From positions 32,328,796 through 32,392,795 of the forward strand of contig NC_080690.1 of NCBI RefSeq assembly GCF_030445035.2: a stretch of DNA of 64,000 nucleotides. The letters run 5' to 3'. The number at the start of each line of letters is the position of its first letter. The first letter of the stretch is position 1. Under the pieces are notes generated by a model. It ran no database searches. It worked only from the letters and a program-made list of their open reading frames with translations, and was not told the origin of the DNA. Shown piece after piece: positions 19,710 to 31,495 of the stretch. Source of the DNA: Dasypus novemcinctus (Eukaryota > Chordata > Mammalia > Cingulata > Dasypodidae). A program made the position numbers and the translations under genes.

Positions 19710-22700
19710 GTGAGGTGGACTTGAGTCAGGGGCTGCAGTAGGCGTGCCGTGTCAGCTACGGAACGCGAGAACCGGTGGGGGAAGAAACGGGGGGTGGTCC
19801 CGGGGCCATTGGAAGCGTTTCCCGAAGCTCCGGGGAGTGAGGGGCAGCCGGGACGGGAAATTGGCTAGGCGAGAGAGGGCGGCTCTCCTCACGGTTCGCG
19901 GGAGCTTCGGATCCTGAAGAGAGGCGGCCAGGGCGAAGGCTCCGGGAAGGGGACGGCGGAGCGCGGGGAGAGACCCGGGGTGGTCGCCGGCCCGGGCCTG
20001 GAGGTTCTGAGGGCGATGGTGGTGGCGGCAATTCGGGCCGCTTGGGCCTCGCTTCGCGCGGGCTGCGCCCTCCTCAGACTCCACCAACCTCCCTTAACTG
20101 CTCTGTTCTCTCGGAGCTTTCCGATGGGTGCAGTGGGCATCGACCCCCGGAGGCCTAGCTTCTCGGGCAGCGGGTCCGTGTTTGGAGTTGTTGCTAGCTG
20201 CGAGTTTTTCAGGAGCTACTTGTCTTCCCTTACTCCCCAGCACGTTGTCAGACCCCAGGGTTTCGGGTGGCTGCGGGTGGGAGGGGCGGGCGGGAGCGAG
20301 CACTTCCTTATTACTTCTGGCCGCAGGTTTTGTTCCACTTGCGCGCCGGTGCGCTCCACACTTTAGCGGAGATCGACCTCCACTTACACGCCCGGTGTCT
20401 GCGATGGTGGCGGTTCTCCCCATCCGTTGGGAGTCCTCCTAGTGAGCGAACACTTGTAGGCCTCAGAGCTGGTGAGAGAGTTGCTACAGATCTTTCAGGG
20501 GTTACTTAAGACCAAACACCCAAATGATACCTCTGCAGAATTCTCTCAGCTGCCCTCACACAGATATTACTTCCACGAAGAATAAGTTTTATTGGTTAAA
20601 ACACACACAACTGTTTGATAATCTGTGCGTGTTTGAAAACGTTTAAAGTAAACTTTATTAATAAGTAAATTATTGCCCCTGTAGTCACCCAGTCAAAGTC
20701 TGTTTTAATCTCCCTGCCTGTTCCTTTATAATTCAATTGTATGTGAGTACTTGGGAGTTTTTTTTAAATTTTATTAAACAATCAATAATTGAATGTATTC
20801 GAGTATTTTTCGAAAAAAATCTGAACAGCTCCCTCACGGACAGGCTCTTTGATAGGAATAGTGATAGATGGGTGAAAAAATAAGGATAGGGCAGGAAAAA
20901 TTTGGAAGTATGTCACACAGATTAGGAACAAACTTGTTTTTATTGAAGTATTTGAATTGAATACTTTAGTGATTTGTGACCCTAGTTGAGATTGCTACCC
21001 TTCCAAAGATAGGAGGTGTAGTATTTTAGATATCAATAAGATATATGGTAACAGTTTAAGTAATCATGTTTTAGGACATGGCAAATTGTTACCTTGTCTA
21101 AGGGGGAAGTGGGTTGATGATACATAAAGTTTTAGGCACCTAGCTATGCTTTGAAATGGTAGCATGTGGATAAAACTTGTTTGGAAAGTTGGTCTCATTT
21201 CAATAAGTGTGAGTGACTGAGCCATCAGTGGAAACTCAGCAAGTCTAGAATCAAGGAACAAAGACTTGACCATTACACTGTAACTGAAAATATTTACCCT
21301 TACCTAAGACTGTAATCTTAGAAGTTTTAAGGCAAGGTTTTGTGTCATGGTGTAACAGAACCGAAATGTTCTTCCTGGTTCCTAACTCACTTGGATGGAT
21401 CCCTGGCCTAGTTTCTTTCTGTTCTCTAAATTTCTACTGGAGGTTTAAATCCTGGTTTCCTTAACTTGTACTGTGATATCTTCTTGCCTTCGCATTAAGT
21501 CGTTAAAAACAAAGCTGTCTTCAAAACATGTTTTAAAGACTAATCTCAAATTTTCCTTGCATGTTGCTTTTTCCAGGTATGTTTTTGGTGTTTTGATCCA
21601 GTTATGAGAAGCTTTCTTTTTAACGAGCTTAATTTATGAACTTGATTCTTTATTTAAATCACTCTGTGAGGTAAAAAATCTTTGGCACTCAGTGCCACCA
21701 TAGAAGGGAATGGGACCACAGTAACTCTAATTGAATGCTGTCAGATATTTTAAGATGCAGATTTTTTTCATACAGTATTTGTTATACTTCTTAAATTAAC
21801 AAAAATAGTAGTCTTCCATTTTGAAATGCAGTATCTTAAGAATTTGGTATATTATTTTATGAAAGAACAAAACTGACTTTTAAGTCACAGAAAAATACTG
21901 TCTGAAGCAGTTCTTAAACAGCCTCTGACCAAACTGAACTTCCTGCTGGGAAGTTTCAAAATGACAACCCACTGAATCTTATTTAAGTTTTTATTTATAG
22001 AAAACTGGTAATTTTTTCCCATTTGCTCACAGTTTTCCAGCAGCATGTTTCAAAGCTAAAATTAAAGAATTTTGCACCGTATGTACACAATCGTTTATTT
22101 TAATATACTTTTCAGTCATAAATTTGCAAGAGTAGCAAACCAATAAAACATTTTAATTGTTCCTTGAAAAGTCTCTTTTGAGAAGTCTCATTAGAGGGAT
22201 AGACTTAATCTGGACGCAGGCACTGAGATTTGAAGGAAGTGCTGCCTTTGAGAGTGTAGAGTGAAGATTTAAGAAATGCAGCTCTGCTCTTAATGGCTGG
22301 AAAGCTCCAGGATAGTATGTCTTGTTTCATTTTCTTAGAGTCGTTGGAAGGAAATTGCTAAGATGTTGAATGAGAAATTAAACTATCTGCAGGAGAGTTA
22401 TTTTGTGATGTTGGATTAATTATTTTAAATATAAAGTGGGTTGAAAGTATATTTTAAAAGACACCATCATAATGTTTTTAAGCTTCATATTAAGTACTTC
22501 AATATTTTCCCTTTCAGATAGTTAAATCAGTTCTTAGTTTTGAAATGCAGTATAACTTTAAAAATTTTATGTAGACCCATCATAAGAATAGTCATCCCTT
22601 GTCTAATTTTCAGATCCCTTATCTTTTGTACAGTAACTTTCTATTTTTAGTATCTTCTCTCCATTTATTTATTCGTTTTATTACCTAAATAATATGTGAA

Positions 22701-23539
22701 TATATTCTAATTGTAAAATATTCTAGGAATCTTGTTAATTCTTTAAATCACTGCCAATTTGCTTCCTAAATCACTGTTTTGAAAATATAATTTCTTTGTC
22801 AAAAGTCCTTCAAACACCACATTACTGTCTTCAGTTGTAGCCAAAAGATTGCTGCAAAGTACTCCCAAATACATTTTTGACCCTTTTATCTGAAATGTCC
22901 TCCTCATCTCTGTCTACTCAAACTTTATCCATCATTCCAAACTCAAATGTTCTGTCTGTAAATCTTTTCCCTGGTCATTCTAAGCTAATTAATTTCTCAC
23001 ATTCCTTTCAGCCTCCTAAAGACTACTTCGGAAGTTCCACTTAGCTGTACCATATACTGCTTTCTAAGTTTTCTGTCTCATATGATAGGGGGCAAGGAGT
23101 TTCCCCTTTCCTCAAACATAAATTCACATTGCCCTGAATTGTAATTGAATAACACTTTATTTGCTACAGTTGGGTAGATATATAGAGCTTGGCATTCTTG
23201 GAAAATAGTACACTTTGGTTTGTTCTTTTAGCAGATGAACTATCATTTTGGTGCTATATATTTAGAATTCTGTTTGACATCTTTTATGATTAAACTTTAA
23301 AAGTTGGTCACACAGGAAATTGAAGCCCAAGAAAGTGAGGTGATTTCCTTCATTTAAGATCAGCTAGTGGCAAAGCAGAGACTAGATCAGGCTATCCTTG
23401 TAATGTTCTGTTTTTCCGTACTATTTGAACAAGTATTAACATTACTAGAGTCCAGTACAAGGAAAGGAAAGATATATGAATTTGGTAGATTATTCTCTCT
23501 TTTTAAATAAACTGTGTGATCAACCCGTTTCATTTTTTT

Positions 23540-24215
23540 AAAAATAATTTATTGAGGTCAAATTCACATAACATAAAATTAACCATTTTAAAGTAAGCAG
23601 TTCAGTGGCATTTAGTACATTCAACAGTGTTGTGTAACTACCACCTTTGTCAGTTCGAAGACATGTCCATTCCCTCCAAAGTAAAACCCCTATCTTTTTT
23701 AGCAGTTTTCCCCCATTTTGCCCTCTCCTCAGTCCCTGGCAACCAACATTCTCTGTCTCTATGGATATAACTATTCTGAATATTTTGTATAAGTAGAATC
23801 ATACAATATAAGCTCTTTTGTGTTTGGCTTAGCACAGTATTTTCAAGGTTCATCCATGTTTGTAGCATGTGTCAGTACTTCATTCCCCCACCACCCCCCC
23901 CCCTTTTTTTTTTGTAAAGGTATACCGGGTCTGGGGATTGAACCCTGGACCTTGTGTGGAAAGCCGGCACTCAACCACTAAGCAATGTAGGCTCCCCTGA
24001 GTTGTTTTTTTTGTTTGTTTATTTGTTTGCTTGTTTCTGTTTTTAGGAGGCCCTGGGGACCAAACCTGGGACCTCCCATGTGGGAAACTGGTGCTCAGCC
24101 ACTTGAATCACATGTGCTCCCACTTCTTTGCTTTGCAAAGAATAATCCATTGAATGTATATACCACAAATTCTTTATCCTTTCATAGATGGACATTTGGG
24201 TTATTTTTCCTTTTT
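23540..24215 (-). mobile_element. L1 3' region, antisense, interrupted by a SINE
   Basis: AATTTATTGAGGTCAAATTC, CAGTTCAGTGGCATTTAGTA and TCAAGGTTCATCCATGTTTG are the antisense 3' part of old L1s. The L1 text resumes after the SINE at 24,122 (AATAATCCATTGAATGTATA, TAGATGGACATTTGGGTTAT). Confidence 0.75.
23904..24122 (-). repeat. DAS-like SINE, dimeric short type, antisense
   Basis: Two reversed tRNA-like units (TGGGGATTGAACCCTGGACC and GGGGACCAAACCTGGGACC) are each preceded by a T-rich run. It interrupts the L1 at 23,540-24,215. Confidence 0.75.
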
Positions 24216-24458
24216 CCAGTTGTCTTTTTTCTTTAATTTTAAAAATTCAGAATGAAATTTATTTAGTTGTAGAAATATTGATTATATTTTGCCTTTTACT
24301 GGAGAATTTTGAACAAATACAAAAGTAGACAGCACATAATAACCTCATTGTCCGGTCATCAACAACTATCACCAGCTCATTACTCATCCTGCCCCAGCTG
24401 TATCCCTATCCACTTATCTCCACACTGAAACATTTGGGCTGTTTTCATTCTTTCCTTT

Positions 24459-24722
24459 CTTTTTTTTTTTTTAAAGGAAGTACTAGGGATTGAACCCAGG
24501 ACCTTGTACATGGGAAGTAGGCACTTAGCCACTGAGTACATCTGCCCCCAGTAAGACTTGGTTTTTTCTTTTTTGTCGTTGTTTGTTTTTAGGAGGTACA
24601 TGGGAAGCTGGTGCTCAACCACTTAAACTACATCCTCTCTATTCTTTAAGGAGGTTTTGGCAGTTGAACTTGAGACTTCTTACATGCAAATCAGGCAGTC
24701 AACCACTAAGCTTCACCTGCTC
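24459..24722 (-). repeat. DAS-like SINE units, antisense
   Basis: Three reversed tRNA-like units follow one another (B-box complements GGGATTGAACCCAGGACC and, decayed, GGCAGTTGAACTTGAGAC), each after a T-rich or AGGAGG stretch. Confidence 0.65.
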
Positions 24723-24734
24723 GTTTCCAGTTGT

Positions 24735-25064
24735 CTTTTTTTTTTTCCTCTAAGATTTATTTTTTTAAATCTCCCCACCCACTCATTGTCTGCACTTGCT
24801 GTGAGTTTGTCTTCCTTATTTCCTTAGGAGGCACTGGGAACTGAATCTGGGACCTGGGATGTGGGAGGGAGGCACTTAATTGAGCCACCTCTGTTCCTGC
24901 TTTGTTGTATCACATTATGTTTTCCTTGTGATTCTTGTTGCGCCAGCTTGCTGCACCTTCCCATCACGGCAGCTTGTTGTCTTTAGGAGGCACCGGGAAC
25001 CGAACTAGGGACATCCCATGTGGTAGGCAGGAGCCCAATTGCCTGAGCCACATCTGCTTTCCAT
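24735..25064 (-). repeat. DAS-like SINE, dimeric type, antisense (stack member 1)
   Basis: It starts with a T-run after TTTCCAGTTGTCTTTTT and ends at CATCTGCTTTCC before CTAGTTGTCTTTTTTT. Both flanks carry TTGTCTTTT. Confidence 0.75.
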
Positions 25065-25072
25065 CTAGTTGT

Positions 25073-25421
25073 CTTTTTTTTTTTCAAGTTGTATTTTATT
25101 TACTTTTTCCCCTCTCAATTGTTTTGTGCTCGCTCTCTGCTCATCTTTTTAGGAGACACTGGGAACGGAACCTGGGACCTCCCAGGTGCGAGGGAGGCAC
25201 CCAATAGCTTGAGCCCTCTCTGCTCCAGTTTGTTATGTCTCATTATGTTTCCTCATGGTTATTCTTCACTGAGTCATATAGTTGTGTCAACTGTTCACAC
25301 TAGTCCATTGTGTCAGCTCGCTGTCTTTGCTTGTCTTCTTTAGGAGGCACTGGGAACTGAACCCTGGACCTCCCATCTTGTAGGTGTTTCCCAGCTGCTT
25401 GAGCCACATCTGCTTCCCCAT
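25073..25421 (-). repeat. DAS-like SINE, dimeric type, antisense (stack member 2)
   Basis: The left flank is CTAGTTGTCTTTT and the right flank CTACTTGTCTTTT. The body has two reversed tRNA-like units (CTTTTTAGGAGACACTGGG and CTTTAGGAGGCACTGGGAAC). Confidence 0.75.
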
Positions 25422-25430
25422 CTACTTGTC

Positions 25431-25804
25431 TTTTTTTTTTTTTTTTAAAGATTTATTTATTTATTTAATTCCCCCCCTCCCCCGGTTGTCTGTTCTCTGT
25501 GTCTATTTGCTGCGTCTTGTTTCTTTGTCCGCTTCTCTTGTCGTCAGCGGCACGGGAAGTGTGGGTGGCTCCATTCCTGGGCAGGCTGCACTTTTTTCGC
25601 GCTGGGCGGCTCTCCTTCCGGGCACACTCCTTGCGCGTGGGGCTCCCCTAAGCGGGGGAAACCCCTACGTGGCACGGCACTCCTTGCGCACATCAGCACT
25701 GCGCATGGGCCAGCTGCACACGGGTCAAGGAGGCCCGGGGTTTGAACCGCGGACCTCCCATGTGGTAGACGGACGCCCTAACCACTGGGCCAAGTCCGTT
25801 TCCC
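25431..25804 (-). repeat. DAS-like SINE, long type, antisense (stack member 3)
   Basis: It is a well-kept long-type copy ending in CCACTGGGCCAAGTCCGTTT. The flanks CTACTTGTCTTTT at 25,422 and 25,806 match, giving a clean target duplication. Confidence 0.85.
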
Positions 25805-25955
25805 TCTACTTGTCTTTTGAAAGACAGAAAGTTTGTCATTTTGCAACTAAAATCCTTGGAGTTTCATCTTATAGTTCAGTAATTTACTTTCGTTTAATAG
25901 ATTGAATTTTAAACATCATTATCATCTATTAATAATTCTGTGTAATTAAACTTTT

Positions 25956-26365
25956 TTTGTTTTAAAAGATTTATTTTATTTATTTCTCTCCCCTTCCACC
26001 GCTCCATTGTCTGCTCTCTGTGTCTATTTGCTGTGTGTTCTTCTGTGCCCACTTGCATTATTCGGCGGCACTGGGAATCTGTGTCTCTTTTTTGTTGCAT
26101 CATCTTGCTGCATCAGCTCTCTGTGGCTCCACTCCTGGGTGGGCTGCACTTTTTGTGTGCGGGGTGGCTCTCCTTGTGGGGCGCACATCTTGCATCTGGG
26201 GCACCCCTACGCAGGGATGCCTCTTTGTGGCATGGCACTCCTTGTACGCAGCAGCACTGCTCATGGGCCAACTTACCACATGGGACAGGAGGCCCTGGGG
26301 ATCGAACCCTGGACCCTCCATATGGTAGATGGACACTCTATCATTTGAGCCACAGTCTGCTTCCC
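25956..26365 (-). repeat. DAS-like SINE, long type, antisense
   Basis: TTAAACTTTT at 25,946-25,955 and 26,366-26,375 is the target duplication. The body is older than that of stack member 3, with several changes. Confidence 0.85.
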
Positions 26366-26799
26366 TTAAACTTTTAAATGTTGGTTCCACAACCCCCCCA
26401 GCAGTGTTTTTGGAGGACAAGACACAAAATTGCAGTTTTTCATTTCTTTGGTATGAAAATGTGAAACTAGTGTGACAAGGAAACAGTCTTTTCTGTTAAA
26501 ATTAATGTGAGTGTTCATTCCTTAACATCAGTGTAATAAACTTGTAGCTCTGCTGAGGCTTCCTGAGGACTTAGCATTTAAAGAAATTCTCCAGTACTAT
26601 AAATTGAAGAGTACAGATATTTGAGTTGGATTTTCTTTTGGCTTAGTTCTGTTTTTTTAAATAAAAGACATAACTTCAAGAAGGATAGTCACTGTTTTTA
26701 TCTCTTAGCCCTATGAATATATATACCTCATGGCTTTTAAAAAGTTACTGGAAAGGTATTTTAGAATAGTCAAGTCCAGATCTGAAACTTGGTTCTTTT

Positions 26800-27214
26800 T
26801 TTTTTTTTTAAAGACTTATTTTTTATTTCTCTCCTCTCCCCCCCCCGCCCCCAGTTGTCTGTTCTCTTTGTCCATTTGCTCTGTGTTCTTCTGTGTCTGC
26901 TTGTACTCTTGTCAGTGGCACTGGGAATCTGTCTCTTTTTGTTGTGTCATCTTGCTGTGTCAGCTCATCATGTGCGGTGCCACTCCTGGGCCGGCTGCAC
27001 TTTTCTCGTGTGGGGCGGCTTTCCTTATGGGGTGCACTCCTTGAGTGTGGGCCTCTGCTACGCGGGGGACACCCCTGTGTGGCACGGCACTCCATGTGGA
27101 CATCAGCACTGTGCGTGGGCCAGCTCACCACACGGGCCAGGAGGCCCTGGGTTTGAATCCTGGACCTCCCATGTGGTAGGTGGATGCTCTGTCTGTTGAG
27201 CCAAATCCGCTTCC
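26800..27214 (-). repeat. DAS-like SINE, long type, antisense
   Basis: An 18-bp perfect target duplication, CTGAAACTTGGTTCTTTT, lies at 26,782-26,799 and 27,215-27,232. This fixes both borders exactly. Confidence 0.92.
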
Positions 27215-28644
27215 CTGAAACTTGGTTCTTTTCTGAGTTTGGAGTAAGCATGTTTTTTTGGCTCTCTTCATGGTCTCAGTCTTTAAAAATAAGGGATTTA
27301 TTTGCTAACAACTGCTAACACAGTATTTTGAATTGTGTTGATGTATAAGGTTGGATAAGTTCTTGTTGAAAAACAGACATACTTCTGAGATACTGTGGGT
27401 TTGGTTCTGGACCACTTCAATAGAGCAAGTCACATGAACTTTTTGTTTCCCAGTACATATAAAAGTTATGTTTATACTATACTATGGTCTATTAAGTATA
27501 CAGTAGCATTATGTCTAAAAAATTAATGTACATACCTTAATTAAATATACTCTTGTTAAAAAAGGCTAGCCATCTTCTGAGCCTTCACTGCGTTATCTTT
27601 TTGTTGGTGGAGTTTTGCCACAATGTTGATTGCTGCTGACTGATCTGGGTGTTAGTTGCTGAAGGTTAGGGTGGCTGTGACAGTTTCTTAAAATTAGCGT
27701 TGAAGTTGGCCACATGACTTGACTTTTCCTTTCATGAAAGATTTCTCTGTAGCATGTGATGCTATTTGATAGCATTTTACCCACAGAACTTCTTTCTTTA
27801 AATTTCTTTTCTTATGTCAAATCCTGCCTGCTGCCTTATCAAATATGTTTATGTAATATTCTAAATTCTTCGTTGTCAGTCCACCAGTGTTCACAACATC
27901 TTCACCAGGAGTAGTTTCCATCTCAAGAAACCACTTTCCTCATCTGTAAGAAGCAATTCTTTATCCATTTAAGTTTTATCATGAGATTGCAGCAATTCAG
28001 TCACATCTTCAGGGTCCACTTTCTAATTCTCCTTCTCTTGCTATTTCCAGCACATCTGCAATTACTTCCTCCACTGAAATCTTGAACCCCTCAAAATCAC
28101 CTGACAGGGTTGGAATCAACTTTAAAACTTTGTTAATGTTGAAATTTTAACCTTCTCCCAATAATTACCCATGTTCTTAATGGTTTCTAGAATGGTGAAT
28201 CCTTTCTAGAAGGTTTTCAGTTTACTTTGCCTAGATCCATTAGAGGAATTGCTGTTGGTGGCATGTATAGCCTTATGAAATGTATTTCTTCAGTCATCAC
28301 ACTTGAAAGTCAAAAATAACCCCTTGATCCAATGCCTTTAGAATGAATGTCGTATTACTGGTATGGAAACAGCACTCATCTTGTTGTCCATCTCCAATCA
28401 GAGATCTTGGGTGACCAGTTGTATTGTCAATGAGCAGGAATATTTTGAAAGGAATAATTTTTTTCTTAGCAGTAGTTATCAGCAGTGGGTTTAACGTATT
28501 TGTTAAACCATTTTATAAACAGATGTGCTGTCATCTAGTTTTTCTTATATTTGTAGAGCACAGACGGAATAGATTTAGCATAATTCCTAAGGGTTTTCAG
28601 AATGGTTAATGAATATTAGCTTCCACTTAAAATCACCGGCTGCA

Positions 28645-29081
28645 TTAGCCCCCAGTAAGAGAGTCAGCCTGTTCTTTGAAGCAACACATTGGCTTTCCTC
28701 TAGCAATGAAAATCCTAGATGGCATCATCTTCCAATAGACGGCTATTCCGTCTACATTGAACATCTGTTGTTTAGTGTAACCACCTTTATCAGTCATCTT
28801 AGCTAGAACTTCTGGATAACTTGCTGCAGCTTCTACATCAGCACTTGCTGCTTCACCTTGCACAGATGAAGATGGCTAAATTTCATGAACCTATCTCTGC
28901 TAGCTTCAAACTTTTCTTCTGCACATTCTTCACCTCGTTCAGCCGTTATGTAATTGAAGAGAGTTAGGGCCTTGCTCCAGATTAGGCTTTGATTTAAGAG
29001 AATATTGTGGCTGGTTTGATTTTCTATCCAGACCACTAAAATTTTTTCCATATTAGCAATAAGGCTGTTTTGCTTTATCAT
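28645..29081 (-). pseudogene. pogo-type transposase fragments of Tigger1
   Basis: Two minus-strand open stretches (28,833-29,081 and 28,645-28,863) keep recognisable pieces: [15 protein letters not shown] and KALTLFNY in the first, and [27 protein letters not shown] and YWKMMPSR in the second. They lie in different frames, so the gene is broken. The Glu expected after NVD in the catalytic block is replaced by Gly. No function is likely. Confidence 0.85.
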
Positions 29082-29109
29082 TTGTGTGTTTACTGGAGTA
29101 GCACTTTTA

Positions 29110-29558
29110 TTTTTAATTTAATTTTTTATTTCTCTCCACCTCCTTGTATTTCACTTGCTGAGTCCGTGTGTCTTCCTTGTTTTTGTAGGAGGCACTGGGA
29201 GCTGAACCTGGGACCTCCAGTGTTGGAGGGAGGGTCTGATCACTTGAGCCCCCTCTACTCCCTGCTTTGTTGTGTGTCTCATTCTGTTTTTTCTCCCCAT
29301 GTCTCTGTTGTGTTGTCTTGCAGTACCTGCCTGTCGTATCAGCTCACTGTCTTCTTTAGGAGGCACCAGGAACCTCTGCTCCCTGCTTTGTTGTGTCTCC
29401 CATTATATTATTTTCTTCTTGTGTCTCTTGCTGTGTCAGCTTGCTGCTCCTGCCGGTCATGCCAGCTCACCATCTTTTTTTAGGAGGCAGTGGGATCTGA
29501 ACCAGTGACCTCCCATGTGGTAGGTAGGAGCCCAGTTGCTTGAGCCACATCTGCTTCC
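29110..29558 (-). repeat. DAS-like SINE, dimeric type, inside Tigger1
   Basis: CTGGAGTAGCACTTTTA at 29,093-29,109 and 29,559-29,575 is a perfect 17-bp target duplication of Tigger1 sequence. The SINE is antisense to CNOT1. Confidence 0.92.
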
Positions 29559-29663
29559 CTGGAGTAGCACTTTTAATTTCCTTCAGGAACTTTTCCTTTG
29601 CATTCACAACTTGGCTAATTGTTTGGTATAAGACGCCTAGCTTTCAGCCTATGAAAGCCTTTT

Positions 29664-30508
29664 CTTTTTTGTTATAATTTACTTTTTTTCCCTCCCCCTC
29701 CCCCGCCCTGCTGTTTTTGCTGTCTTTGCTGTCTGTGTCCATTTGCTGTGTGATCTTTTGTATCTCTTTCTGTCTTCTTTTTTTTTTCCCCTTAAAGATT
29801 TATTTATTTAATATCCCCCCCCCCCGCCCCCCCCGTTGTCTGTTCTCTGTGTCTATTTGCTGCGTCTTGTTCTTTGTCCGCTTCTGTTGTCGTCAGCGGC
29901 ATGGTAAGTGTGGGCGGCGCCATTCCTGGGCAGGCTGCACTTTCTTTCGCGCTGGGCGGCTCTCCTTACGGGGCGCACTCCTTGTGCGTGGGGCTCCCCT
30001 ATGCTGGGACACCCCTGTGTGGCAGGGCACTGCTTGTGCGCATCAGCACTGCGCGTGGGCCAGCTCCACACAGGTGAAGGAGACCCGGGGTTAGAGCTGC
30101 GGACCTCCCATGTGGTAGTTCCTAACCACTGGGCCAAGTCCGTTTCCCTGTTTCTGTCTTCTTGTTTTTCTCCTCTAGGATACACCAGGCTTTAATCCTG
30201 GGGACCTCCAATGTAGACAGAGGTGCCCTGTGAATTGTGCCACCTCAGTTCCTGGTTCTGCTGTGCTTCACCTTGAATCTTCCCTTCATCTCTTCTTGCA
30301 TCATCATCTTGCTGCATGACTCGCTTGCGTGGGCACTGGCTCACTGCTGGCTCACCACATGGGCACTTGGCTAACTGCGCAGGCACTTGCTCACCGTTGA
30401 GGGATGCTTTCTCTTCTTTTTCACCAGAGGCCCTCGGAAACAAACTGGGTCCTCCCATATGGTAGGTGGAGGCCCTATAAGCTTAAATCACATCTGCTTC
30501 TTCTATCA
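29664..30508 (-). repeat. DAS-like SINE inside Tigger1, itself split by a younger SINE
   Basis: The outer copy runs from a T-rich, C-rich start at about 29,664 to CACATCTGCTTCTTCTATC near 30,508, with AAAGCCTTTT and AAAGCTTTTG as imperfect flanks. Its body is interrupted at 29,780-30,150. Confidence 0.75.
29780..30150 (-). repeat. DAS-like SINE, long type, nested in a SINE
   Basis: TTTCTGTCTTCTT at 29,767-29,779 and 30,151-30,163 is a perfect 13-bp duplication of the outer SINE. This is the third level: SINE in SINE in Tigger1. Confidence 0.92.
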
Positions 30509-31049
30509 AAAGCTTTTGACATGCCTTCCTTGCTAAGCTTAATCATTTCTTTTGATTTGAAGTGAGAGCAGCTAGCGACTCCTCCTTTCATTTGAACACT
30601 TAGGAGGCTCTTGTAAAGTTATTAATTTGCCTAATTTCAGTGTTGTGTCTCAGGGAATAAGGAGGCCCTAGAAGAGGAAGATAGGGAAATGGCCAGTTGG
30701 TGGAACAGTCAGAACACATAACATTTATCATTAACTTTGCTGTCTTATATGGGCATAGTTTGTGGCACCCCAAAACAGGTACAATAGTGAGATCAAAGAT
30801 TACAGATCACAGATCACCATAACAGATAGAATAATAAATGAAAATGTTTGAAATACTTGAGACTTACCAAAGTGTGACATAGACACGAAATGAGCCTTTG
30901 CTGTTGGGAAAATGGTGCTGATAGACTTGCTCAGTGTAGAGTTAACACAAATGTTTAATTTGTGAAAAGCACAGTATTTGCAAAGCACAATACAATGAGG
31001 TATGCCTGTACACAAAAGGCTTTAAAATGTTCTTTAAAAATTAAGGTTC

Positions 31050-31330
31050 AGGAAGCAGATGTGGCTCAAGTGATAGGGCTTCCGCCTACCGTATGGGAGG
31101 ACCCAGGTTCGATCCCTGGAGCCTCCTGGTGAAAAAAAAAGAAAGCGTGCCTGCATGGCAAGCTGAGTGTCTGTGCGGTGAGAGTGCCTGTGTGGTGAGC
31201 CAGTGGCCATGCCATTGAGTCACGCAGCAAGATGGTGACACAACAGAAAGAAAGACAAAGGGGAGGGTTAAGGTGAAGCACAGCAGAAACCAGGAACTGA
31301 GGTAGTGCAGTTAATGGAACCTCTCTCCAC
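31050..31330 (+). repeat. DAS-like SINE, dimeric type, sense
   Basis: The head is AGGAAGCAGATGTGGCTCAA and the B-box-like part AGGTTCGATCCCTGG. The 3' part decays, so the right border is approximate. Confidence 0.7.
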
Positions 31331-31495
31331 TTCAGAGCTTTGGGGCATTCACACCTGTGTTTTTGCTCTTTAGTTTGAAGAGGTAAGTATACCATGTGTA
31401 CACGAACTACTGCTTTGGATCCACCCTTGCTTCCCTACAGTTCATTCAGTTTAGCATCCATAGTGATTCTTCTTTTTATTTTATTTTTAATTTTT

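Larger units (their letters stand above)
19450..20450. promoter_or_regulatory. CpG island of CNOT1
   Basis: CpG is frequent from about 19,450 to 20,450 and rare on either side, as judged by eye. The island covers the end of the CCAAT array, the first exon and the start of intron 1. Confidence 0.85.
27374..31008 (-). mobile_element. Tigger1-like DNA transposon, nearly full length, with nested SINEs
   Basis: The left end is CAGACATACTTCTGAGATAC and the right end, reversed, GAGGTATGCCTG, both close to the Tigger1 terminal repeat, with the TA of the target visible on the right. Internal text follows the Tigger1 order throughout. Removing the SINEs at about 29,110-29,575 and 29,664-30,508 leaves about 2.3 kb, near the full 2.4 kb of Tigger1. 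Tigger elements move by a pogo-type DDE transposase, coded here on the minus strand. Confidence 0.9.

Noticed and set aside
19980-20442. Open frames of 100-130 codons in the CpG island
   Set aside because: High GC content lowers stop frequency; the frames overlap on both strands, and none shows a recognisable domain or splice context.
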